From the NCBI RefSeq assembly GCF_003386095.1, contig NZ_QREG01000024.1, forward strand, positions 21,554-85,553: a stretch of DNA of 64,000 nucleotides, in the 5' to 3' direction. The position numbers were made by a program, and so were the translations under genes. Source of the DNA: Marinoscillum furvescens DSM 4134. Its GTDB lineage: Bacteria; Bacteroidota; Bacteroidia; Cytophagales; Cyclobacteriaceae. Positions 36,319-45,149 of the stretch are shown here, one piece after another. Positions within the stretch are counted from its first letter, which is position 1. Every line of letters starts with the position of its first letter. The notes under the pieces are model-generated. The model made no database searches. It saw only the letters and a list, made by a program, of their open reading frames with translations, and was not told where the DNA came from.

Positions 36319-37104
36319 AAGATTGTGAGTGAAAACCCTACATCCAACACTTATGAGATCAAGCTTCCGTTATTCGAAGGGCCATTTGATCTGCTGCTCT
36401 TTTTCATTGAAAGAGACGAGTTGGATATTTATGACATTCCTATCGCAAAGGTCACCGCTGACTTTCTAGACTATCTGCACCAGCTGGAAACAATGAACGT
36501 AGAAGTGGCCAGCGAATTCATACTGGTGGCAGCCACACTCATGCGGATCAAAGCCAAACTCCTACTCCCAAGACCTGTGCTGGATGAAGAAGGAAATGAG
36601 ATTGATCCTCGTGAAGAGCTCGTCAAGCATCTACTGGAGTATAAAAAATACAAGTCGGTCATCAGCCAGCTCAACGAACTGGAACGTCAGCGCCTGGACA
36701 GAGAGCGCAGGGGCAATCTGGTAAAAGAAATCAAGCAGCTGTCGGCAAGTATAGATGTGGAGTCTGAACTCCAGGATGTAGACCTCTACAAACTCATGAA
36801 GGTGTACCAGCGGGTGCTGAAGCGATACGAGTACGAAAAATCAAAGCCTACGCATGAGGTAGTACAATATCCGTACACCATCAGTGGACAAAAAGCCGAA
36901 CTACTCACCCGCCTGCACATGACCGAAAACGGCCGACTTTCCTTTGCCAAACTTGTAGAGGAGCGGCCTGAAAAAATCCTCGTGATCTTCAATTTCCTCG
37001 CGATCCTGGAATTATTACAATTGGGTGAAATCACCTTACATATAGGTGAGGGTTTTAACAACTTCTGGGTAGAAAGCCTCGAAAAAGAAAAAATCCCGGA
37101 ATGA
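36316..37104 (+). CDS. scpA: Segregation and condensation protein A
   Basis: A 262-residue kleisin of the bacterial SMC complex, which bridges SMC heads and recruits ScpB for chromosome segregation. The family core YEIKLPLFEGPFDLLLFFIERDELDIYDIPIAKVTADFLDY is at the N-terminus, followed by MRIKAKLLLPRP; the C-terminal winged helix is near 215-255. The given start is a TTG at 36316; a GTG at 36325 is also possible and fits the promoter better (leaderless). No scpB is adjacent. A short hairpin overlaps the stop codon. Confidence 0.93.
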   Translation: MKIVSENPTSNTYEIKLPLFEGPFDLLLFFIERDELDIYDIPIAKVTADFLDYLHQLETMNVEVASEFILVAATLMRIKAKLLLPRPVLDEEGNEIDPREELVKHLLEYKKYKSVISQLNELERQRLDRERRGNLVKEIKQLSASIDVESELQDVDLYKLMKVYQRVLKRYEYEKSKPTHEVVQYPYTISGQKAELLTRLHMTENGRLSFAKLVEERPEKILVIFNFLAILELLQLGEITLHIGEGFNNFWVESLEKEKIPE

Positions 37105-37118
37105 CCCGGGATTTTAAA
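37091..37118 (+). terminator. Hairpin overlapping the scpA stop
   Basis: AAATCCCGG (37091-37099) pairs with CCGGGATTT (37106-37114). The TGA stop of scpA lies in the loop. The T-run after it is short, so termination may be partial. Confidence 0.6.
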
Positions 37119-37143
37119 TTTCTATAATCAGGCAACCTGCTAC

Positions 37144-37563
37144 TTAGACTCTTTCTAACTGTGAAAAGAAGAAAGCTCCTTCGATTGCTGCGTTTTCATC
37201 AGAATCAGACCCGTGAATGGCGTTTGCTTCGATAGACTTGGCAAACAATTTTCTTACAGTACCTTCTGCAGCTTCCGCAGGATTAGTTGCCCCGATGAAC
37301 GTTCTAAAGTCTGCCACGGCATTTTCTTTAGACAAGATCATCGCGATAATAGGCCCTGAAGACATATAAGCCACCAAATCGTTGTAAAAAGGACGCTCCT
37401 TATGCACCGCATAAAATGCCCCTGCACTTTCAGCAGAAAGACGAGTAAGTTTCATCGCCTCGATCTTAAATCCTGCTTCTTCAATCATTTTGATGATCGC
37501 CCCGCTATTGCCATCAGCAAATGCATCGGGTTTGATCATGGTGAAGGTTTTTGTTCCTGCCAT
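37144..37563 (-). CDS. ndk: Nucleoside diphosphate kinase
   Basis: A 139-residue enzyme that transfers phosphate between nucleoside tri- and diphosphates via a phospho-histidine. It starts [15 protein letters not shown], the family's TMIKPD motif, and has the catalytic H117 in NAIHGSDS. The ATG at 37563 gives the normal length; the upstream 19 codons are leader. An A-rich AAAAACAAC sequence precedes the ATG. A TATTTTTG -7 box at 37609-37616 on the minus strand is a likely promoter. Confidence 0.97.
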   Translation of the reverse strand: MAGTKTFTMIKPDAFADGNSGAIIKMIEEAGFKIEAMKLTRLSAESAGAFYAVHKERPFYNDLVAYMSSGPIIAMILSKENAVADFRTFIGATNPAEAAEGTVRKLFAKSIEANAIHGSDSDENAAIEGAFFFSQLERV

Positions 37564-37608
37564 GTTGTTTTTGAATAATTTTTTATGTGGTTTCAGTAAA
37601 ATTGGCTG

Positions 37609-37616
37609 CAAAAATA
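37609..37616 (-). promoter_or_regulatory. -7 box (TATTTTTG) of ndk
   Basis: On the minus strand TATTTTTG matches TAnnTTTG exactly and would start transcription about 40 nt before the ndk ATG at 37563. The -33 box is not clear. Confidence 0.4.
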
Positions 37617-37719
37617 ACATTTATATTCGTGAGTGGCATCCTGGTCGCATTTTGTATTTACTTGATTTATTGTGAGTTTTGCGATTCACTTACAGCCAAG
37701 GTGAGGCAGAAAACAGTAA

Positions 37720-38739
37720 ATGAAGGAACTTAACGCTTTAAAAGCTCTACTCGCTACTCCAAAAAAAATCGTCATTACCACTCATGCTAATCCAGACGCT
37801 GACGCACTGGGTTCTTCTTTAGGATTGTATCACTTTCTTAAAAATCGCGGACATGAGGTAAAGGTAGTTACACCCACAGCGTATCCGCAGTTTTTGCACT
37901 GGATGGAGGGCAACGAAGAAGTAGTCGTTTATTCCAAAGAAAAAAAGGACCAGGCCCAACAGCTTGTCGCGAATGCTGAGCTAATCTGTTGTCTTGATTT
38001 TTCTGGCTTAAAACGCATCAAAGACCTGGGACCAATGGTAGGGTCTGCAGCAGGTAAAAAACTGCTAGTGGATCACCACCTAAACCCGGAAGAATTTGCA
38101 GATTATGCACTTTGGGACAAAACAGCTGCTGCCACAGCAGAGCTTATTTACGATCTGATACTACTCCTGGGTGATCAATCAGAAATCACTGTGGGCATGG
38201 CCGAAGCACTGTATGCTGGTATTATGACCGACACAGGTTCATTTCGCCACAACTCCACCTCCGCAAAAATCCACCGAACAGTGGCTGAGCTCATGGATAT
38301 AGGAGTAGATGTAAATAAAGTAAGCCGCCTGATTTATGACACCAATTCCCTAAACCGCCTGCGGTTTATTGGCTATGCCTTGATGGAAAAATTGATGGTG
38401 GATCAGGAAAACCGTGTAGCTTACTTTGTGATCAATGCAGAAGAGCACCAGCGCTTCCATCTCAAATCTGGAGATACCGAAGGGCTCGTCAATTATGCAT
38501 TATCTATACAAGGTATTGAAATAGCTGCCATCATCATGGAGCGTGATGAAGAAGTAAAAATGTCTTTCAGATCTGTAGGAGATCATGCTGTCAATGACTT
38601 TGCTGCCGAACACTTCAGCGGCGGAGGGCACAAAAATGCTGCAGGAGGAATCTCCGACCTTGGCCTGGAAGCAACAGTAGAAAAATTTAAATCGCTGATA
38701 CCAGAACTTCAGCAAAACCATAAAGAAGCAATAAAATGA
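37720..38739 (+). CDS. nrnA: Bifunctional oligoribonuclease/PAP phosphatase (DHH/DHHA1)
   Basis: A 339-residue NrnA-type phosphoesterase that degrades short oligoribonucleotides and 3'-phosphoadenosine 5'-phosphate. It shows HANPDADALGSSLGLYHFL, the DHH motif LVDHHLNPE, MTDTGSFRHNSTS and the DHHA1 motif FSGGGHKNAAGG. The gene begins a rightward cluster with two FKBP lipoproteins (first overlaps by 4 nt), rdgB and udk; this grouping recurs in Bacteroidota. Confidence 0.93.
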   Translation: MKELNALKALLATPKKIVITTHANPDADALGSSLGLYHFLKNRGHEVKVVTPTAYPQFLHWMEGNEEVVVYSKEKKDQAQQLVANAELICCLDFSGLKRIKDLGPMVGSAAGKKLLVDHHLNPEEFADYALWDKTAAATAELIYDLILLLGDQSEITVGMAEALYAGIMTDTGSFRHNSTSAKIHRTVAELMDIGVDVNKVSRLIYDTNSLNRLRFIGYALMEKLMVDQENRVAYFVINAEEHQRFHLKSGDTEGLVNYALSIQGIEIAAIIMERDEEVKMSFRSVGDHAVNDFAAEHFSGGGHKNAAGGISDLGLEATVEKFKSLIPELQQNHKEAIK

Positions 38740-39623
38740 GAAAACTCTGGATAGTAATCCTGGTAGCTGTAGCATTTGCCTGCACGCAACAACCCAAATC
38801 TTTTCAAACGGAATCTGGCGTAGAAGTGACCTACCTGGAAAAAGGTGATGGCACCAAACCTACTAAAGACTCCATCATTGTGGTGCAGCTCAAAGTGGCC
38901 AATGACTCCACTGTGTTTACTGAAACTACCGAAGATCAGCCAATCGCATTGGCTTTCGATCCAGAAATGGAAGCAGGTGATGTGCAGGAAGTACTGAGCG
39001 GTCTGCAGGTAGGAGATAGCGTAAGCTTTACCACTACAGCCAAAAACCTGTTTGAAGAAACTTACCAATCACAAGTACCTCCGGGGATAGATCCTGAAAG
39101 TGCCGTGAACGTAAACATGAAAATGGCAGACCAAATGTCTAGCGATGCTTACCGAGCGTACGTGACTCAAAAGCGTGAAGAACAAATGGCCAAAGAAGCT
39201 GAAGAGCTTGAGGAGAAGCTAGCTACAGACGGAGAAGCAATTGACGCTTACCTTGCTGAGCAAGGCATAGAGCCCATAATTTCTGACTCAGGGCTGCGTT
39301 ATGTCATCACCGAAGAAGGGTCAGGTGCAAACGTAGAGGCTGGTGACAATGTAACGGTACATTATGATGGACGACTCCTGAGCGGTGAAGCATTTGACAG
39401 CTCTAGAGACCGAGGACAGCCGTTTTCGTTTGTAGTAGGACAAGGCCGAGTGATCAAAGCCTGGGATGAAGGCCTCACGTACCTGAAAAAAGGTGGTAAA
39501 GCTACGCTTTATGTACCTAGCCCACTAGGATATGGCTCACGAGCTGCCGGACCGGTAATCAAGCCATACAGCATCCTGGTATTCGACGTAGAAGTGTTGG
39601 ATATTGAAAAATCAAATGACTAA
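38736..39623 (+). CDS. FKBP-type peptidyl-prolyl isomerase lipoprotein, two domains
   Basis: A 295-residue lipoprotein (signal ending at C16). The C-terminal 110 residues form an intact FKBP domain: VTVHYDGRLLSGEAFDSSRDRGQPFSFVVGQGRVIKAWDEGL and VPSPLGYGSRAAGP. The N-terminal half (EVTYLEKGDGTKPTKDSIIVVQLKV) looks like a degenerate FKBP or Mip-like module linked by an acidic coiled segment. It probably helps fold envelope proteins. Its start overlaps the nrnA stop by 4 nt and its end overlaps the next FKBP gene by 8 nt. Confidence 0.92.
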   Translation: MRKLWIVILVAVAFACTQQPKSFQTESGVEVTYLEKGDGTKPTKDSIIVVQLKVANDSTVFTETTEDQPIALAFDPEMEAGDVQEVLSGLQVGDSVSFTTTAKNLFEETYQSQVPPGIDPESAVNVNMKMADQMSSDAYRAYVTQKREEQMAKEAEELEEKLATDGEAIDAYLAEQGIEPIISDSGLRYVITEEGSGANVEAGDNVTVHYDGRLLSGEAFDSSRDRGQPFSFVVGQGRVIKAWDEGLTYLKKGGKATLYVPSPLGYGSRAAGPVIKPYSILVFDVEVLDIEKSND

Positions 39624-40179
39624 AGGCAACAACCAATTATTAACGATTTTGATGATCACCATAGGCTTCCTGGGAGCCTGTGGTGAAATCACCGTTGAAA
39701 ATCCCCCTACACAAGACGAGCAACTTTCGCTCGACCTGGAGCTAATAGAGGCTTACCTTACAGAAAAAGGGTATGAATCTGTAGACACTCTGGACAGCAA
39801 AGTACATGTCGTGATTTTGGATGAGGGCACGGGAGCCCCAATCAGCGAAAGTGATCAGGTGACAATGGACTATGTAGGACATTTTCTGGACGGTGAAGTT
39901 TTTGACACCTCCATAGACTCTGTAGCTATCGAAAACGATATCTACGATTCTACAAAGGTCTATCAACCCATACGGTTTACCTACAGCTCTAATGGATGGA
40001 CCATGGGGAAATACATCAAAGGATTCCAGCAAGGCACTTCTTATGCGCTAGGAAAAATCAACGTGGGTGGAGGTGCTGAAATGGTTATACCCAGTTATTT
40101 AGGGTTCACCACCAACTATGCGTTGGCTGGAGAAGTAGTGGTCTTTAGAGTATATCCTACAAGCGTAAAATCCCAATGA
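39616..40179 (+). CDS. Degenerate FKBP-type lipoprotein
   Basis: A 187-residue lipoprotein (signal ending at C22, GFLGACGE) with an FKBP-like core: VTMDYVGHFLDGEVFDTSIDS, WTMGKYIKGFQQG, MVIPSYLGF, and a long insert near the flap. Several catalytic positions of FKBPs are altered, so it may be a chaperone without isomerase activity. The ATG at 39616 is used; the TTG 12 nt earlier would lengthen the overlap with the upstream FKBP gene. It shares the pre-domain pattern (xAYLxExGxE) with that neighbour, suggesting tandem duplication. The stop overlaps rdgB by 4 nt. Confidence 0.82.
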   Translation: MTKGNNQLLTILMITIGFLGACGEITVENPPTQDEQLSLDLELIEAYLTEKGYESVDTLDSKVHVVILDEGTGAPISESDQVTMDYVGHFLDGEVFDTSIDSVAIENDIYDSTKVYQPIRFTYSSNGWTMGKYIKGFQQGTSYALGKINVGGGAEMVIPSYLGFTTNYALAGEVVVFRVYPTSVKSQ

Positions 40180-40757
40180 AGCTATACTTTGCTACACACA
40201 ACAGCAATAAGCTAAAAGAAATCCAAAAGCTCCTGCCGCAAGGTATGGAGCTTTTAGGCTTAGATAGCCTGGGGCTAAATGAAGACATTCCTGAAACGGC
40301 AGACACGATAGAAGGCAACTCTCAAATGAAAACACGCTATGTCTACGAGCGTTATAGCGTAGCTTGCTTTGGAGATGATACAGGACTGGAAGTAGATGCC
40401 CTCAACGGTGAACCGGGAGTATTTTCCGCCAGATATGCAGGCCCACAAAAAGACAGTGAGGACAACATGAAACTCCTTTTAGAGCGCATGACTGGCCATA
40501 CCAACCGATCGGCTCGCTTTAAAACAGTCATCACCTACATCGATAGTGATGGCAACGAAAAACAATTTACCGGCATAGCAGAAGGCACCATCACCGAGCA
40601 GCGTGCTGGAGCTGACGGATTTGGGTATGACCCCATCTTTCAACCTTTGGGATATGACCGTACCTTTGCAGAAATGAGCGCTGAAGAAAAAAACAGCATC
40701 AGTCACCGCGGCAAAGCGTTTGCTCAGCTGGTAGACTACCTCAAACAACAACATTAA
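40176..40757 (+). CDS. rdgB: XTP/dITP diphosphohydrolase (RdgB/HAM1)
   Basis: A 193-residue enzyme that removes deaminated purine nucleotides (ITP, XTP, dITP) from the pool. It begins with the family motif LYFATHNSNKLKEIQKLLP, and has CFGDDTGLEVDALNGEPGVFSARYAG, with the catalytic acidic pair, and FGYDPIFQPLGYDRTFAEMS. The size is right. It is translationally coupled to the FKBP gene before it, and udk follows after 7 nt. Confidence 0.96.
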   Translation: MKLYFATHNSNKLKEIQKLLPQGMELLGLDSLGLNEDIPETADTIEGNSQMKTRYVYERYSVACFGDDTGLEVDALNGEPGVFSARYAGPQKDSEDNMKLLLERMTGHTNRSARFKTVITYIDSDGNEKQFTGIAEGTITEQRAGADGFGYDPIFQPLGYDRTFAEMSAEEKNSISHRGKAFAQLVDYLKQQH

Positions 40758-40764
40758 TATCCCC

Positions 40765-41391
40765 ATGACAAAACCAATGATTGTGGGAATCACCGGCGGC
40801 AGTGGTTCAGGTAAAACACTTTTTCTCAAGCAGCTTATGGACACTTTTAGTCCTGAACAAGTGAGCTTGCTTTCACTCGACAATTACTACAAAGAACGAC
40901 AGCTGCAGCCAAAAGACGATCAGGGCATCGAAAACTTTGACCTGCCTGAGTCACTCGATCGAGAGCGTTTCTCCCGGGACCTCAAGAAACTCAAACAAGG
41001 TAAGGACCTAACCATTCAGGAATATACTTTCAATAACGACAGCAAAGTCCCTCAGACCATTCACATCAAGTCTACGCCCATCATTGTGGTGGAGGGGATT
41101 TTCACCTTTTACTACGAAGAGATCAAAAACCTGCTTGACTTCAAAATCTTTATAGAGGCTCCGGATTACCTGATGCTCACTCGCCGCATCACCAGAGATG
41201 CCACTGAGCGTGGCTATGACCTCAAAGACGTACTCTACAGGTTCCAACATCACGTCACACCCTCTTTCAAAAAGTATATTGAGCCTATGAAGTACGACGC
41301 AGACATCATTGTGCCAAACCACAATAATTTTGATGTGGCTCTGGATGTGGTCATTACCTACCTTAAAAATCGGCTCCAGCCAAACAGATAA
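40765..41391 (+). CDS. udk: Uridine kinase
   Basis: A 208-residue P-loop kinase that phosphorylates uridine and cytidine. GITGGSGSGKTLF is the Walker A, followed by LSLDNYYKE (catalytic Asp), NFDLPESLD and RRITRDATERGYDLKDVL, the lid. It is the last gene of the nrnA-FKBP-FKBP-rdgB-udk run, and the next gene has its own promoter. Confidence 0.94.
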   Translation: MTKPMIVGITGGSGSGKTLFLKQLMDTFSPEQVSLLSLDNYYKERQLQPKDDQGIENFDLPESLDRERFSRDLKKLKQGKDLTIQEYTFNNDSKVPQTIHIKSTPIIVVEGIFTFYYEEIKNLLDFKIFIEAPDYLMLTRRITRDATERGYDLKDVLYRFQHHVTPSFKKYIEPMKYDADIIVPNHNNFDVALDVVITYLKNRLQPNR

Positions 41392-41406
41392 TTCTGTGGC
41401 TTACGC

Positions 41407-41436
41407 TTTGCATTTTCAGGCAATTGACTAGCTTTG
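41407..41436 (+). promoter_or_regulatory. Strong consensus promoter TTTG-N18-TAGCTTTG
   Basis: TTTG (41407-41410), 18 nt, then TAGCTTTG (41429-41436) is an exact match to the Bacteroidota -33/-7 consensus, just after udk. The expected start site is at about 41441-41444, right at the TTG start of the next frame, so that message may be leaderless. Confidence 0.65.
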
Positions 41437-41443
41437 TCAGGCT

Positions 41444-41815
41444 TTGAAAACTGTCATAAAAGACATATCGAAAAATAACTACCGACTCATCCTGATGATT
41501 GGTCTGGCTGTGAGTGTGCTTGCTCTTTCGGTGAGCACTCCTGTGCAGTGCGTACTGGAGGATGACCAGGTGGTGCAGCAGGACGTCCAGGATGAGGAGA
41601 CACCTTCCGGGCGTGAAACTCCCTCGCTCAAAGCCATGGATGCCATCCCTGCAACTGCGCAGGTAAGCTTACAACACGAATACTGCCTGATAGACATCCT
41701 CCCAGAACTGGAAGAACCGCAAGCCGAACCTAAGCCCAAAAACCAGTTCATCAGCAAAGCCAACAAAGTATTTAAAATACTATTCTGCAGGATCATTTCC
41801 CCAAATGCCCCCTAG
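41444..41815 (+). CDS. Small membrane-anchored protein, unknown
   Basis: A 123-residue protein (TTG start at 41444; an ATG at codon 18, 41495, is the alternative). One hydrophobic helix (LILMIGLAVSVLALSV) is followed by an acidic, Pro-rich, probably disordered stretch (EDDQVVQQDVQDEETPSGRE) and a basic C-terminal patch (KPKNQFISKANKVFKILFCRI). The family is not recognised. It sits between a consensus promoter and secDF, 131 nt before the latter, and could be co-transcribed with it. If the ATG is used, the helix starts at residue 1. Confidence 0.6.
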   Translation: MKTVIKDISKNNYRLILMIGLAVSVLALSVSTPVQCVLEDDQVVQQDVQDEETPSGRETPSLKAMDAIPATAQVSLQHEYCLIDILPELEEPQAEPKPKNQFISKANKVFKILFCRIISPNAP

Positions 41816-41946
41816 TAGATAGTGCCTTTTCTGGCAAACACCTTTCAACTTCAACGCGGCCAATTACAGCCGTTTATCAAATTAATCTTTAATAAATACC
41901 AACAACAGCTGACGCATTCTGTGCATCAGCGAAAACCTGTTACACA

Positions 41947-44900
41947 ATGAAAAACAAAGGATTTGTTGTTTTACTAACAATCGTGATTTCGCTACTGTGT
42001 GTGTACTACTTGTCGTTCACATTTGTAGCTCAGTCTATCCAAAAGGAGGCTACAGCAGCCAATACCGATGCGGATGGAAACGTGGACTTTGCTGAAAAGC
42101 AAAGATATCTGGACTCTGTATGGAATGAGCCCGTGTACAACCTGCTGGGTATCGAGTATACTTATCAGGATGTAAAAGAAACCGAACTCAACCTGGGACT
42201 TGACCTCCAGGGTGGTATGCACGTGACACTAGAAGTATCGCCTGTAGACATCTTGAAAGGATTGAGCGGCAACAATCAGGATGCCGATTTTCTGGCAGCC
42301 CTTGGTGAAGCCAAAGAAAACATCCGTGGCACTCAGCTAGACTATGTGGATGAGTTTTACAGTGTATTCAAAGAAAAAGCACCAGACAAAACGCTGGCAT
42401 ACATCTTTTCGAATGCTGCCAACAGAGGCCGTATCAGCCTCAACTCTTCCGATGAAGAAGTACTGGAGATCATCAAGCAAGAAGTGGAAAGCGCCATTGA
42501 TCGCTCTTTCAACATCCTAAGAACACGTATCGACCGCTTTGGCACCTCACAGCCAAACATCCAGCAACTGCAAGGAACTGGCCGCATACAGATAGAGCTG
42601 CCAGGTGTGGACAATCCTGAGCGTGTGCGTAAGCTCTTGCAAGGTGTGGCAAAGCTAGAGTTTTGGGAAGTACATGAACTCAACGAAATATCTCCTACTT
42701 TGACAGCTATCAACAACCTACTGGTAAAAGAGCAACAAGCTGAGGGTGGATCTTCTAGCGACCTGAGTGATCTTACCAGCGATGAAGAAACTCAAGAAGA
42801 GGAAGACCTGTCGGACTTGCTGACAGATGATGAGTCTAGTGATGAAAATGATACTACCGCTACAGCAGAAGCAGATTCTGCAGATAGCGAGCTCGATTCA
42901 GCACTCAACAACCAGGTATCTCCTCTATTTTCATTGATCAAGTCACAGTTTGGCCTGATCTACGATGTAAAAGACACCTCCACGATCAACCGTATCCTTC
43001 AGCGTGATGATGTGCAGTCAATGCTTCCATCAGACCTGGATTTCCTTTGGGCAGTAAAGCCAATCAAAAACGAAGCAGTAGGAGCTCCCGAACTACTCGA
43101 GCTACATGCTATCAAAACTTCACGTAATGGCAAAGCTCCACTGACAGGGGAGGTCATCACTGATGCACGTCAGGATCTGGACCAACGCTCTCGTCCGTCT
43201 ATCAGTATGCAGATGAGTGCAGCAGGAGCTAAAACCTGGAGAAGGCTTACCGCCAATAACATCGGACGAAGAATCGCCATCGTACTTGACAACTATGTGT
43301 ATTCTGCGCCTAACGTAGAAGGAGAAATCCCTAACGGAAACTCTCAAATCACTGGTAACTTCACCATGGAAGAGGCAAAAGATTTGGCCAACATCCTGAA
43401 GGCAGGAGCACTGCCTGCGCCTACTACTATTGTAGAAGACGTGGTAATCGGACCAACTCTCGGTAAAGTAGCTCAGCAACAAGGTATCTTCTCTATCGTT
43501 GCTGGACTTGCGATTGTCATCATCTTTATGGTGATATACTACGCCAAAGGCGGACTTATTGCCAACGTGGCACTGTTCTTCAACATCTTCTTCATCCTGG
43601 GTATCCTGGCACAGCTGAGTGCTTCACTTACCCTACCGGGTATCGCTGGTATCGTACTTACCATCGGTATGTCGATAGATGCCAACGTTCTGATCTTTGA
43701 GCGTATCAAAGAGGAATTGCGAAATGGCGCTGGGTTGAAAGCCGCCATCAGCAGTGGTTACTCCAAAGCATACAGCTCCATTATAGATGCCAACGTAACC
43801 ACCTTTATCACTGGTTTGATACTATACACCCTTGGTCAGGGGCCTGTAAAAGGATTTGCGATCACTTTGATGATCGGTATCGCCTGTTCATTCTTCAGTG
43901 CAGTATTTATCACACGCGTGATTGTAGAAGCATTCTCTAAGAAAGGCGAAAAATCAAAACTTTCGTTTGCGAACGCATTTTCTAAAAATGCACTGACTAA
44001 TCTCAACTTAGACTTCTTGAGCAAGCGTAAGATGGCTTACATCTTTAGCTCTATTTTCATTACGGTAGGTATTGTAGCTATGCTGATCAAAGGCCTCACA
44101 TTGGGTGTGGACTTCAAAGGTGGACGCTCGTACGTAGTAACGTTCAATGAGCCTGTAGCTCCTTCAGTATTGAAATCTGGTCTCACGTCGTATTTCGATA
44201 ATGAGGGTACAGAAATCAAAACTTACGGTGCCAACAACGTACTGAAGATCACTACATCTTACCTTATCGACGATGAGTCCGATGAAGCAGATTTGAAAGT
44301 AAAAGACGCTTTGGTAGCCGGTATTAGCGAAAGCCAAAACCTGAGCTATACCAATGATGGTGCTGCATCAGAATCTGGAACTTTTACAATCAGCAGCTCA
44401 TCTAAAGTAGGTGCAACCATAGCTGATGACATCAAAAACTCGTCTTACAAATCTGCGCTGTTTGCCCTGATCTGTATCTTCATTTACATTTTGGTGAGAT
44501 TCCGCAAGTGGCAGTTTGGACTAGGTGCCATCATCGCACTCTTTCACGACACACTATTCGTACTGTCTGCGTTTGCGATCGTATCACTACTTGGCGTTTC
44601 ATACGAAGTGGATCAGGTGTTTGTAGCAGCCATTCTGACTATCATCGGTTACTCCATCAACGATACCGTAGTAGTTTTTGATAGAATTCGTGAAAACCTG
44701 GGCATCAAAACAGGTGGTGAGAAAAAGAAAGTTTTCAATGAGTCGCTAAACAGCACGATTAGCCGTACGCTGATCACTTCAATTACAACCTTGATAGTGG
44801 TTATCGTGCTCTTCATCTTTGGAGGTGCGGCACTGAAAGGCTTCTCTTTTGCACTCCTGGTGGGTATCCTGGTAGGTACGTACTCGTCCGTGTTTATCGC

Positions 44901-44958
44901 TACTCCTATAGTAGTAGATCTCAACCCGGAAGACAAGCCTAAGGCAGTAAAAGCCTAA
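41947..44958 (+). CDS. secDF: Fused protein translocase subunit SecDF
   Basis: A 1003-residue fusion of SecD and SecF, an inner-membrane RND-like complex that uses proton motive force to finish preprotein export through SecYEG. SecD motifs: LGLDLQGGMHVTLEV, LRTRIDRFGTSQPNIQ, and GLAIVIIFMVIYYAKGG. SecF motifs: LTLGVDFKGGRSYVVTF, ILTIIGYSINDTVVVFDRIRENL. A Ser/Asp/Glu-rich insertion (about residues 259-320) interrupts the periplasmic P1 region and is not conserved, a common trait in Bacteroidota. A strong terminator follows. Confidence 0.97.
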   Translation: MKNKGFVVLLTIVISLLCVYYLSFTFVAQSIQKEATAANTDADGNVDFAEKQRYLDSVWNEPVYNLLGIEYTYQDVKETELNLGLDLQGGMHVTLEVSPVDILKGLSGNNQDADFLAALGEAKENIRGTQLDYVDEFYSVFKEKAPDKTLAYIFSNAANRGRISLNSSDEEVLEIIKQEVESAIDRSFNILRTRIDRFGTSQPNIQQLQGTGRIQIELPGVDNPERVRKLLQGVAKLEFWEVHELNEISPTLTAINNLLVKEQQAEGGSSSDLSDLTSDEETQEEEDLSDLLTDDESSDENDTTATAEADSADSELDSALNNQVSPLFSLIKSQFGLIYDVKDTSTINRILQRDDVQSMLPSDLDFLWAVKPIKNEAVGAPELLELHAIKTSRNGKAPLTGEVITDARQDLDQRSRPSISMQMSAAGAKTWRRLTANNIGRRIAIVLDNYVYSAPNVEGEIPNGNSQITGNFTMEEAKDLANILKAGALPAPTTIVEDVVIGPTLGKVAQQQGIFSIVAGLAIVIIFMVIYYAKGGLIANVALFFNIFFILGILAQLSASLTLPGIAGIVLTIGMSIDANVLIFERIKEELRNGAGLKAAISSGYSKAYSSIIDANVTTFITGLILYTLGQGPVKGFAITLMIGIACSFFSAVFITRVIVEAFSKKGEKSKLSFANAFSKNALTNLNLDFLSKRKMAYIFSSIFITVGIVAMLIKGLTLGVDFKGGRSYVVTFNEPVAPSVLKSGLTSYFDNEGTEIKTYGANNVLKITTSYLIDDESDEADLKVKDALVAGISESQNLSYTNDGAASESGTFTISSSSKVGATIADDIKNSSYKSALFALICIFIYILVRFRKWQFGLGAIIALFHDTLFVLSAFAIVSLLGVSYEVDQVFVAAILTIIGYSINDTVVVFDRIRENLGIKTGGEKKKVFNESLNSTISRTLITSITTLIVVIVLFIFGGAALKGFSFALLVGILVGTYSSVFIATPIVVDLNPEDKPKAVKA

Positions 44959-44982
44959 GCGAAAGCTAAATCAACAGACAGA

Positions 44983-45010
44983 AGCCCTGACCTCAGTCAG
45001 GGCTTTTTTA
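44983..45010 (+). terminator. Rho-independent terminator of secDF
   Basis: AGCCCTGAC (44983-44991) pairs with GTCAGGGCT (44996-45004), 4-nt loop, then a T-run. It lies 25 nt after the secDF stop. Confidence 0.93.
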
Positions 45011-45149
45011 TATCGGTAAAACTACGGAACGGGGCACTGTGGCTTATCCGTACATTTTCATTTTTTTACACTTATGCCCCTCATCCTAATAATTAACTAA
45101 AGGGTTGCTATGGTTTTAATTACTAAATTAGGGGAAAACTAAAAGGCTT

